From Reichenbachiella sp. (GTDB lineage Bacteria; Bacteroidota; Bacteroidia; Cytophagales; Cyclobacteriaceae), in NCBI RefSeq assembly GCF_033344935.1, contig NZ_JAWPMM010000001.1:2032001-2096000 (forward strand): a DNA stretch of 64,000 nt. The letters are read 5' to 3'. The notes under the pieces were generated by a model, which did not search any database, was not told the origin of the DNA, and worked only from the letters and a program-made list of their open reading frames with translations. Made by a program: the position numbers and the translations under genes. Of this stretch, positions 1-7,191 are shown piece after piece. Numbering within the stretch: position 1 is the first letter of the stretch; each line of letters opens with the position of its first letter.

Positions 1-335
1 TTCACAAACTCATTGACTCCTTCTCCGTATTCTGTGCTGGCTAATGACATTTGCTCTACAATAGGATAGTCCACGATGTTGATGACCACTTCGGGAACTT
101 TAAGTACGTTTTCTAGCGTGTGCTTGGTCGTATTATCACGGACACGTCTGGCAGGAGAGAAAACAAGAATCGGAGGGTTGGCACTAAAGGCATTGAAAAA
201 ACTAAAAGGACTCAAATTTACATTTCCGTTTGCATCGATCGTGCTGGCAAATGCTATTGGTCGGGGTGCAACCGCGGATAGAAGTACAGAATGAAAGTGA
301 GCTGTAGAAACTGACTGAGGATCAATAGAAGTCAT
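1..335 (-). CDS. Flavin reductase-like domain protein (partial, runs off left edge)
   Basis: The minus strand reads from an ATG at 335 for 111 codons to the window edge without a stop. The translation contains APRPIAFASTIDANGNVNLS followed by a run of NPPILVFSPARRVRDNTTK type. This is the signature of the FMN-binding split-barrel flavin reductase family. Such proteins bind FMN and reduce it or use it as cofactor. It lies 158 bp downstream of fumarylacetoacetase on the same strand, so it is probably the last gene of the tyrosine-degradation cluster seen here. The substrate cannot be told from sequence, and the C-terminal half is outside the window. Confidence 0.8.
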   Translation of the reverse strand, partial: MTSIDPQSVSTAHFHSVLLSAVAPRPIAFASTIDANGNVNLSPFSFFNAFSANPPILVFSPARRVRDNTTKHTLENVLKVPEVVINIVDYPIVEQMSLASTEYGEGVNEFV

Positions 336-493
336 TGTGGATTCAATGTTTAATGTTAAGCTTAAAAATAATGTTTTTTACTTGACTGTTGAAACATAGA
401 AACTGTCAAGTAAAATAAAAAATCCCGACGGTTAGGTCGGGATCAACAACACTTAATATGAATGATCAAAGATCACTTTTGGGTAATGTTGCT

Positions 494-1744
494 CTATTTC
501 GACGGAAGTACTTTTGCTCTTACTTCACCAAAACCAACTCGTACGCCGTCTTTGTTTCCAAATCCTTTCATCACGACCGTGTCGCCATCCTGGATAAATT
601 TTCTTTCAGTTCCATCAGGCATTTGTACTGGCTTAGTGCCTTGCCAGGCAATCTCTAGCATAGATCCATACTGATGGGGCTCCGGGCCACTAATTGTACC
701 AGAAGCCATCATATCCCCAGGCTTTACATTACAACCATTCACCGTGTGATGCGCGAGCTGCTGGATCATATTCCAATACATGTATTTAAAATTGGATTGA
801 CTCACAGTTTTGCTCTCGCCTTTTTCGGTTTCGATGGCTACCTCAAGCTCAATGTCATAATGGTGGTTGCCTTCATATTCTAAATAGGGCAAGACCTTAG
901 GGTCTTGTTTAGGTCCTTCGGTTCTGAATGGCTCTAGCGCCTCTAAAGTGACTATCCAAGGAGATAGGTGAGAAGCAAAGTTTTTAGCCAAGAATGGCCC
1001 TAATGGCACGTACTCCCATTTTTGCAAATCTCTAGCAGACCAGTCATTAAAAACACATAGACCAAAAATATGATCGGCTGCATTGGCTGTAGTAATAGAA
1101 TCGCCAAGTTCAGTGCCTTTCCCAACGATAAAGCCCATTTCTAACTCGAAATCCAAAAGTTTACTTGGCCCAAAAACTGGTGGCTCATCGGCGTTTGGTT
1201 TTTGCTGACCTTTGGGTCTATGAAAATCAGTTCCTGAGACAACCACAGAAGAAGACCGTCCATGATACCCGACAGGTATATGTTTCCAGTTTGGCATTAA
1301 TGCATTGTCTGGATCTCTAAACATGCAGCCAACGTTAAAGGCATGCTGCTCACTCGAATAGAAATCTGTGTAGTCTCCGATTTGCACTGGTAGGCTCATC
1401 GTGAGATTTTTCACATCTTTCATGATCTTATTCCGATGAACCGTATTTTCCCTCAGACCGTTTTTTGAATGCTCTTCAAATATGCTTTGAATCCTTTCTC
1501 TCACTTTATTGGTCACTGGTTTACCTAAAGCAATGAAGTCATTCAAATATTGTTTTTCAAAGATGCCCTCTGGTAGCGAAAGACCTTTTAAGTAACCTTT
1601 TTCTTGAAGAATGGCTAGGTTGATGGCGTACTCACCAATTCGTGAGGCAGCATACCAGCCTTTGCCGTTTTCTACTATTCCGAAGGGTATATTCTGAACA
1701 GGAAAGTCAGATTCAGCGGCTACCGAAATCCAGGATTTACTCAT
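494..1744 (-). CDS. fahA: Fumarylacetoacetase
   Basis: 416 aa, the normal length for FAH. It hydrolyses fumarylacetoacetate to fumarate and acetoacetate, the last step of tyrosine catabolism, in the cytoplasm. An N-terminal SH3-like FAH domain (about 1-115) precedes the catalytic C-terminal domain. The active-site segment DYTDFYSSEQHAFNVG carries the Asp and His that in mammalian FAH bind metal and activate water. Further acidic metal ligands are in FELEMGF and NDWSARDLQ. It ends in a typical GFGEVRAKVLPSK tail. It follows the HPPD and homogentisate dioxygenase genes on the same strand, although a REP-like repeat separates it from HPPD. Confidence 0.95.
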   Translation of the reverse strand: MSKSWISVAAESDFPVQNIPFGIVENGKGWYAASRIGEYAINLAILQEKGYLKGLSLPEGIFEKQYLNDFIALGKPVTNKVRERIQSIFEEHSKNGLRENTVHRNKIMKDVKNLTMSLPVQIGDYTDFYSSEQHAFNVGCMFRDPDNALMPNWKHIPVGYHGRSSSVVVSGTDFHRPKGQQKPNADEPPVFGPSKLLDFELEMGFIVGKGTELGDSITTANAADHIFGLCVFNDWSARDLQKWEYVPLGPFLAKNFASHLSPWIVTLEALEPFRTEGPKQDPKVLPYLEYEGNHHYDIELEVAIETEKGESKTVSQSNFKYMYWNMIQQLAHHTVNGCNVKPGDMMASGTISGPEPHQYGSMLEIAWQGTKPVQMPDGTERKFIQDGDTVVMKGFGNKDGVRVGFGEVRAKVLPSK

Positions 1745-1820
1745 TGTTAATGTGTTTTAAAATTTTTGGGTTATTTAATAAAGACAAAGATACAATTCGG
1801 ATGTAAATAAAATTCCATTC

Positions 1821-1967
1821 CGTCATTGCGAGAAGAACAATTCGACGGCAGTCGAATGTACGACGCGGCAATCTCGAACTTTGTTAGTCTGCATATCAAT
1901 AGGGCAGATAAGGCCGAAGGGGATTGCCGCGTCGTCCCGATATTCATCGGAACTTCTCGCAATGACG
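1821..1967. repeat. REP-like palindromic element, copy A
   Basis: The element starts CGTCATTGCGAG and ends with the exact complement CTCGCAATGACG. Inner arms CGACGCGGCAATCTC and GATTGCCGCGTCGTC also pair. The whole can fold into a long hairpin. A close relative lies at 18099-18245, with shorter ones at 4426-4502 and 33553-33634. It fills most of the gap between the HPPD stop and the FAH start. Confidence 0.8.
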
Positions 1968-1975
1968 ACTTTGGG

Positions 1976-3136
1976 CTACAGCGTTCCTCTGCGCTCTTGT
2001 TCTCTTTCAATGGATTCAAAAAGTGCTTTGAAGTTTCCCGCTCCAAAACCTCTTGCGCCCATTCTTTGGATAATCTCGAAGAACAGCGTTGGTCTATCTT
2101 CAACAGGGCGCGTAAATATTTGCAATAAATAACCCTCTTCATCAGCATCAACCATGATTCCTAGTTTTTTCAATTTCTCAAGATCCTCTTTGAGTTTGTG
2201 GTCATGCGTAGCCAATCTTTCAGGTACTGCTTGATAATAGGATTCAGGAGGTGTGGTTAAAAACTCAACACCCCTTGCTCGCATATTAGCTACTGTACTT
2301 AGGATATCGTCTGTAGCCACTGCAATGTGCTGAACGCCTGGTCCTTCATAGAAGTCAAGGTATTCTTCAATCTGAGATTTTTTCTTTCCTTTTGCGGGCT
2401 CGTTAATTGGAAATTTAATTCTTCCATTACCGTTGCTCATCACTTTACTCATTAAAGCGGAGTAATCCGTGTGAATTTGTTTGTCATCGAATGAAAGGAA
2501 ATTTTCAAACCCCATCACATCCTCATACCATTTCACCCAGGTGTTCATTTCTCCCCAACCTACATTACCTACCATGTGGTCAACGTATTTCAAGCCCAAT
2601 GATTCTGGGTTGTAATCCGACTCCCATTTTTCGAATCCAGGCATGAATACACCCTTATAGTTTTTACGTTCAACAAAAAGGTGAACAGTTTCTCCATAAG
2701 TGTAAATTCCTGATCTCACCACTTCACCATGCTCGTCTTTTTCCACGACTGGCTCTAGGTATGATTTTGCTCCTCTTGAGGTAGTTTCTTCCCATGCTTT
2801 TTTAGCATCTTCCACCCAAAGGGCAACTACTTTTACACCATCGCCGTGTTTGACGATATGCTCGTTGATTGGATGCTTGGAGTTGAGCGGGGTGCTAAGT
2901 ACCAATCTGATCTTATCTTGCTTTAATACATAAGAAACAACATCCCTGCTTCCGGTTTCTAGTCCTCTGTATGCAAAAGACTGAAAGCCAAAGGCTGTTT
3001 TATAAAAGTGAGCAGCTTGCTTGGCATTACCCACATACAGCTCGATGTAATCTGTTCCCAACAATGGAAGGAAGTCCTGGGCTCCTTCGAATATTTTCTC
3101 TAAACCGTAGTTTACGCTTTCTACTTGCTTTGCCAT
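1976..3136 (-). CDS. hppD: 4-hydroxyphenylpyruvate dioxygenase
   Basis: 386 aa. This Fe(II) enzyme converts 4-hydroxyphenylpyruvate to homogentisate. Two vicinal-oxygen-chelate (glyoxalase-like) halves are visible. The 2-His-1-Glu facial triad is readable as the His in VDHMVGNVGWGEM, the His in GPGVQHIAVATDDI and the Glu in TLFFEIIQRMGARGFGAGNF, the last being the family's signature C-terminal region. It lies about 100 bp after homogentisate dioxygenase on the same strand. The overall length matches bacterial and animal HPPD rather than hydroxymandelate synthase. The product assignment is strongly supported by neighbouring hmgA and fahA. Confidence 0.95.
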   Translation of the reverse strand: MAKQVESVNYGLEKIFEGAQDFLPLLGTDYIELYVGNAKQAAHFYKTAFGFQSFAYRGLETGSRDVVSYVLKQDKIRLVLSTPLNSKHPINEHIVKHGDGVKVVALWVEDAKKAWEETTSRGAKSYLEPVVEKDEHGEVVRSGIYTYGETVHLFVERKNYKGVFMPGFEKWESDYNPESLGLKYVDHMVGNVGWGEMNTWVKWYEDVMGFENFLSFDDKQIHTDYSALMSKVMSNGNGRIKFPINEPAKGKKKSQIEEYLDFYEGPGVQHIAVATDDILSTVANMRARGVEFLTTPPESYYQAVPERLATHDHKLKEDLEKLKKLGIMVDADEEGYLLQIFTRPVEDRPTLFFEIIQRMGARGFGAGNFKALFESIEREQERRGTL

Positions 3137-3242
3137 AATATTATTTTTAGATTACCCTAACAGGAGTTTCAAAGCCTGTTGTGGTATGTTATTCGTTTAT
3201 TAATCTTGCCTTCGTTGGTGTTGTCACCAACGAACACTTGGT

Positions 3243-4400
3243 TTAATCCAACCAGCTTTTGTGATAGTCTTTAATTAATATTTTCATTGCTTCTTCAGTC
3301 ACTTTCAGCGGTTTGAAGGTATCTACCATCACGGCCAATTCTTCCGTTACCGTTTCTCCAATGCTTCTTTCAGTAGCTCCCGGATGTGGTCCATGGGGAA
3401 TGCCTGCAGGATGGAGTGTAATATTTCCTTTCTCTATATTGTTTCTACTCATGAAATCACCATCCACATAGTAAAGCACTTCGTCTGAATCAATGTTGCT
3501 ATGATTATATGGAGCCGGAATAGATTCTGGGTGATAATCATATAGTCTGGGTACAAAAGAGCACACTACAAATGCATCCGTTTCAAAGGTCTGATGAACC
3601 GGCGGTGGCTGATGCACTCGTCCTGTTATGGGTTCGAAATCGTGGATAGAGAAAGCATATGGGTAATTGTACCCATCCCAGCCAACAACATCAAAAGGAT
3701 GGCTGGCATAGATGTATTCATGCATCATGTCTTCTTTTTTCACCTTGATGGTGAAGTCTCCCAGCTCATCGAAGGTTTCTAATTCTGACGGTCTCCTGAA
3801 ATCTCTTTCACAAAATGGAGAATGCTCAAGCAGTTGCCCAAACCAGTTTCTGTATCGTTTGGGCGTATAGATTGGTCTTTTCGATTCTACAATAAAAAGC
3901 CGATTATCCTCTGTGTCAAAGTGCATTTGGTAGATCATACCCCGCGGGACGAGTAGATAATCCCCATATCCAAATGTGATATTTCCCAACTGCGTTTTGA
4001 GCGTACCTGTTCCTTTGTGAATAAATATCAATTCATCACAATCAGCATTTTTGTAGAAATATTCGGTTTGGCTGTGTTTAGGGGAAGCTAATACGATATG
4101 ACAATCGGAATTGACAAGTATAGTCTTCCGACTCTCCAAATAATCATTCTCAGAAGGAACCTTAAAGCCTTCCATGGCCAATGAAAGCATATTCTTTTCT
4201 TCTGCAATCTTTGGAGCCACGCTATAAGATTTGGCCACTTCTTTGACCATAGTAGGTCGGTGTAGATGATACATCAGGGATGACATGCCATCGAACCCGA
4301 TCGTTCCAAATAGCTGCTCGTAGTGAATGCTGCCATCTTCTTTTTTGAAGGTAGTATGCCGTTTGTGTGGAATTTTACCTAATTGATGATATTGAGGCAT
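3243..4400 (-). CDS. hmgA: Homogentisate 1,2-dioxygenase
   Basis: 385 aa cupin-fold Fe(II) dioxygenase that opens the homogentisate ring to maleylacetoacetate. The iron-ligand region is visible as HSNIDSDEVLYYVDGDF (His and Glu) and LHPAGIPHGPHPGATERSI (His). It is shorter than the roughly 440-aa proteobacterial and human enzymes and matches the short form common in Bacteroidota. It is the first gene of the HGD-HPPD-FAH run. A REP-like element (4426-4502) lies directly upstream, so any promoter must lie in or beyond it. No separate maleylacetoacetate isomerase gene is visible in the window. Confidence 0.93.
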   Translation of the reverse strand: MPQYHQLGKIPHKRHTTFKKEDGSIHYEQLFGTIGFDGMSSLMYHLHRPTMVKEVAKSYSVAPKIAEEKNMLSLAMEGFKVPSENDYLESRKTILVNSDCHIVLASPKHSQTEYFYKNADCDELIFIHKGTGTLKTQLGNITFGYGDYLLVPRGMIYQMHFDTEDNRLFIVESKRPIYTPKRYRNWFGQLLEHSPFCERDFRRPSELETFDELGDFTIKVKKEDMMHEYIYASHPFDVVGWDGYNYPYAFSIHDFEPITGRVHQPPPVHQTFETDAFVVCSFVPRLYDYHPESIPAPYNHSNIDSDEVLYYVDGDFMSRNNIEKGNITLHPAGIPHGPHPGATERSIGETVTEELAVMVDTFKPLKVTEEAMKILIKDYHKSWLD

Positions 4401-4425
4401 AGTGGTTTAATGTTTAATTCGTTTA

Positions 4426-4502
4426 CGTCTTTGCGAGCGGAGCGAAGCAATCTTATCTTTGGGTAGAAGGAATGGGATCGCTTCATTGCTCTCGCGATGA
4501 CG
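4426..4502. repeat. REP-like palindromic element, copy C (short form)
   Basis: Begins CGTCTTTGCGAG and ends CTCGCGATGACG. Inner arms GAAGCAATCTTATC and GGGATCGCTTC are partly complementary. It is a short variant (77 bp) of the same family as 1821-1967 and lies between the dehydrogenase stop and the start of homogentisate dioxygenase. Confidence 0.7.
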
Positions 4503-4534
4503 ATTAAGTCTATATAAATTTACTAAGTATCAAA

Positions 4535-5764
4535 CTAGTTCACTAATTGGCCTAATGAATTCTCAAAGGCAGTATTAGTCAGTAGCGTTCTCTCTTTATT
4601 CTGCTTGTGGATCGCTTCTAAGGCTTTTCCGATAATGCTAGACGTGTCACTGAAGATACCATCATCAGTCATATCCACTTCTCCAGACATCAAGTAGGCA
4701 AATACTCTGGCCATTCCGCAATTGGCGATAAAATCTGGAATCACAGACACATGTTGATCCGCATGTTCGCTAATTGGACCATAGAAAATGGCTTCATCTG
4801 CAAATGGAACGTTGGCCCCACATGAGATCACTTCCAGTCCGGAATTAACCATTCGGTCCAGTTGATCTTGCGTAATCAGTCTTGAGGCTGCAGCTGGAAT
4901 GAATATTTCCGCCTTTAGATCCCACACTTTAGCATTTATTTCTTCAAACGGAATGACATCAGGGCTGTTCAGTTGATTGCCATTTCTGTTGACAAAAAGA
5001 GTTTTTATCTCTTCGAAGGTGAATCCTTCTTCTTTGATTAACCCTCCAGCTCTGTCTATAATTCCTACTACTTTCACGCCCATCTGAGCCAAATAGAAGG
5101 CCGCAGCTGCTCCCACATTTCCCCAACCTTGGATGATGGCTTTTTTACTAGCAATATCACCACTCCACAGGTTGTAATAATGTCTTACCGCTTCGGATAC
5201 ACCGTAACCCGTGATCATATCGGCTACCGTATATTTTTTGAAGATGTCTGGTGTATACTTTTCGTCTTCTATGATTTTGATCACGCCTTGACGCAACTGG
5301 CCAATGCGATTTACTTTTTGTGCTTCGGTAGGGTGGAAGTGTCCGGTAAATACTCCTTCCTGCGGATGCCAAATGCCATGGTCTTCGGTAATTGGAATCA
5401 CTTCGTGAATTTCGTCTACGTTCAAATCCCCACCTGTCCCATAGTAATACTTGAGCAATGGCATAACAGCTGCATACCATCTTTGTAGAACGCCTTCCTT
5501 ACGAGGGTCAGCAGGGTCGAAGTTGATGCCTGACTTTGCTCCTCCAATCGGAGGGCCAGAAATACTAAACTTGATCTCCATGGTTTTGGCGAGAGATTCC
5601 ACTTCTCTTTTGTTTAAGCCCTTTCGCATCCGGGTGCCACCACCGGCAGCTCCACCTCGAAGAGAGTTGATTACCACCCAGCCTTCTGCCTCTGTTTCTG
5701 CGTCTTTCCATTCGAACACGATCTCTGGTTGCTTCGCCTCAAATTTGTTTAGTAGTTCTTTCAT
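4535..5764 (-). CDS. Glu/Leu/Phe/Val-type amino acid dehydrogenase
   Basis: 409 aa NAD(P)-dependent oxidative deaminase of the ELFV family. The N-terminal dimerisation and substrate domain carries the glycine-rich SGPPIGGAKSGINFDP, including the catalytic Lys region. The Rossmann domain shows GWGNVGAAAAFYLAQMGVKV (about 215-235). The reaction gives a 2-oxo acid plus ammonia. Glutamate, leucine or phenylalanine cannot be separated from sequence alone. The setting, next to tyrosine catabolism genes and divergent from an Lrp regulator, suggests a role in amino-acid breakdown. It is about 278 bp from the lrp start, a shared AT-rich control region containing palindromes. Confidence 0.88.
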   Translation of the reverse strand: MKELLNKFEAKQPEIVFEWKDAETEAEGWVVINSLRGGAAGGGTRMRKGLNKREVESLAKTMEIKFSISGPPIGGAKSGINFDPADPRKEGVLQRWYAAVMPLLKYYYGTGGDLNVDEIHEVIPITEDHGIWHPQEGVFTGHFHPTEAQKVNRIGQLRQGVIKIIEDEKYTPDIFKKYTVADMITGYGVSEAVRHYYNLWSGDIASKKAIIQGWGNVGAAAAFYLAQMGVKVVGIIDRAGGLIKEEGFTFEEIKTLFVNRNGNQLNSPDVIPFEEINAKVWDLKAEIFIPAAASRLITQDQLDRMVNSGLEVISCGANVPFADEAIFYGPISEHADQHVSVIPDFIANCGMARVFAYLMSGEVDMTDDGIFSDTSSIIGKALEAIHKQNKERTLLTNTAFENSLGQLVN

Positions 5765-5853
5765 CTATAGTTGATATTGAAATATTCTAGTTATTGTTGT
5801 TTGTGTAGAATAATGTTCTTTTCGAATTATTTTTATCGTATAAATAAGTAAGT

Positions 5854-5870
5854 CTTAATTAATTATTAAG
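5854..5870. promoter_or_regulatory. Small palindrome in the dehydrogenase/lrp intergenic region
   Basis: CTTAAT-TAATT-ATTAAG forms a 6-bp inverted repeat in the AT-rich region between the divergent dehydrogenase and Lrp genes. It may be an Lrp-family half-site cluster, but AT-rich DNA makes chance likely. Confidence 0.3.
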
Positions 5871-5929
5871 AATAAAATATTTTTAAAATCCTTGTGCGAA
5901 GATAGATTTTACTTATCTTGGATGTCTGA

Positions 5930-5961
5930 TTATTCTAAATATTTGTAATTAATTAGAATAA
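5930..5961. promoter_or_regulatory. Candidate Lrp/AsnC operator (9-bp perfect inverted repeat)
   Basis: TTATTCTAA at 5930-5938 is repeated inverted as TTAGAATAA at 5953-5961, with a 14-bp AT-rich spacer, 82 bp before the lrp start. Lrp/AsnC proteins bind loosely conserved inverted repeats near their own genes. Here the site lies between two divergent genes that the regulator would plausibly control. The binding itself is inference. Confidence 0.45.
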
Positions 5962-6042
5962 ATGAATGTTTTCATATGACTTAATGGATTTATATCCTTT
6001 TTGTCATCAATGTATGATCTTTCAAAATAATAAAATTCTAAA

Positions 6043-6510
6043 ATGACGCAGTTAGACGCTACTGACATCAAGATTCTAAACGTTCTACAAGAGGAGGGAA
6101 GAATCACAAATAAGGCTCTTTCGGAAAAATTGGGACTTTCTACTACTCCAATTTTTGAGCGAATGAAAAGGCTTGAAAAAGACGGAGTAATTGCCAAGTA
6201 TGTGGCTTTGCTCAATCATAAAAAGATTGATCGAAAGCTAACCGTATTTGTATCTATTTCTTTGAAGAACCATACACGTTCTTATTTAGAAAAGTTTATC
6301 GAAGAGATGAATCAATTTAAAGAAGTACAAGAAGTGTATCACATCGCTGGGGATTTCGATTACATGCTTAAAATTGTCACCAAAGACATCGAGACCTTCC
6401 AGAAATTCATCCTGGCGAATCTATCGGTGAATTCAAATATTGCGCATGTGAAAAGTCAGTTTGTACTTTCAAGAGATAAATTTACCACCGCCTATAAATT
6501 AGATTCCTAA
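6043..6510 (+). CDS. Lrp/AsnC family transcriptional regulator
   Basis: 155 aa. An N-terminal winged helix-turn-helix (about 1-60: ILNVLQEEGRITNKALSEKL, then STTPIFERMKRLEKDGVI) is followed by the RAM/AsnC effector domain (about 65-145). Proteins of this type bind amino acids and control amino-acid metabolism genes. It is divergent from an amino-acid dehydrogenase. It is translationally coupled to the flavoprotein gene downstream: the TAATG junction at 6508-6512 joins stop and start. A candidate operator lies at 5930-5961. The likely targets are its own operon and the dehydrogenase. Confidence 0.93.
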   Translation: MTQLDATDIKILNVLQEEGRITNKALSEKLGLSTTPIFERMKRLEKDGVIAKYVALLNHKKIDRKLTVFVSISLKNHTRSYLEKFIEEMNQFKEVQEVYHIAGDFDYMLKIVTKDIETFQKFILANLSVNSNIAHVKSQFVLSRDKFTTAYKLDS

Positions 6511-7190
6511 TGAAAACCAAAGAGATAAAAGGCCATCTTCATGAAGCCTATGTTCCGGATAGTTACCCTGAAGCAGAAATGATTCAAAGAAGTAAGGATT
6601 ATTTTGAGTGGATTGATCGGAGAAGAACCGTTCGTGAAATTTCAGATCAACCAGTTCCTCAGGAAATTATTGACAATATTCTTAAAACTGCATCGACAGC
6701 ACCTTCCGGCGCACACAAGCAGCCATGGACTTTTTGTGTGGTCTCTAACCCTGAAATCAAAAGCAAAATAAGAGAAGCGGCCGAAGAAGAAGAGAGAGAA
6801 AGCTATGCGAATCGTATGAGCGATCGTTGGTTGGATGATTTGAAACCGATAGGTACCGATGATGTGAAACCTTTTTTGGAGTCTGCCCCTTATTTAATCA
6901 TCGTGTTTAAACGCGTGTTTGAAAGGGATGAGGAAGGGAAGAAGCACAATAATTATTACGTCAACGAATCGGTAGGTATAGCTTGTGGTTTCTTAATATC
7001 AGCCATTCATAACGCAGGATTGGTAACACTAACCCATACACCTAGTCCCATGAATTTTCTTCAAGAAATATTGGAACGTCCCGATAATGAAAGAGCCTTT
7101 TTATTGCTTCCGGTAGGCTATGCAGAAGATGAGGTTTATGTTCCTCAGCTGACTAGGAAGGGACTGGACGAGGTGGCTGTTTATTATTAA
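6510..7190 (+). CDS. Nitroreductase-fold flavoprotein, likely iodotyrosine (halotyrosine) dehalogenase
   Basis: 226 aa FMN enzyme of the nitroreductase superfamily. It resembles the iodotyrosine deiodinase (IYD) branch more than general nitroreductases. The FMN region RRRTVREISDQPVP and the segment TAPSGAHKQPWTF are visible. The lid motif that in human IYD supplies Glu157, Tyr161 and Lys182 to the halotyrosine is matched by E95, Y99 and K120 at the same spacing (RESYANRMSDRW, then DDVKPFLE). GLVTLTHTPSP is also IYD-like. IYD removes halogen from iodo-, bromo- or chlorotyrosine using reduced FMN. It is coupled to the lrp gene and adjacent to the tyrosine degradation cluster, which fits salvage of halotyrosine. 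The family call is strong; the substrate is inference. Confidence 0.82.
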   Translation: MKTKEIKGHLHEAYVPDSYPEAEMIQRSKDYFEWIDRRRTVREISDQPVPQEIIDNILKTASTAPSGAHKQPWTFCVVSNPEIKSKIREAAEEEERESYANRMSDRWLDDLKPIGTDDVKPFLESAPYLIIVFKRVFERDEEGKKHNNYYVNESVGIACGFLISAIHNAGLVTLTHTPSPMNFLQEILERPDNERAFLLLPVGYAEDEVYVPQLTRKGLDEVAVYY

Positions 7191-7191
7191 A

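Noticed and set aside
1826-2128. Plus-strand reading frames over the REP element and the end of HPPD
   Set aside because: They run across a palindromic repeat and antisense to a well-supported gene; no protein family features.
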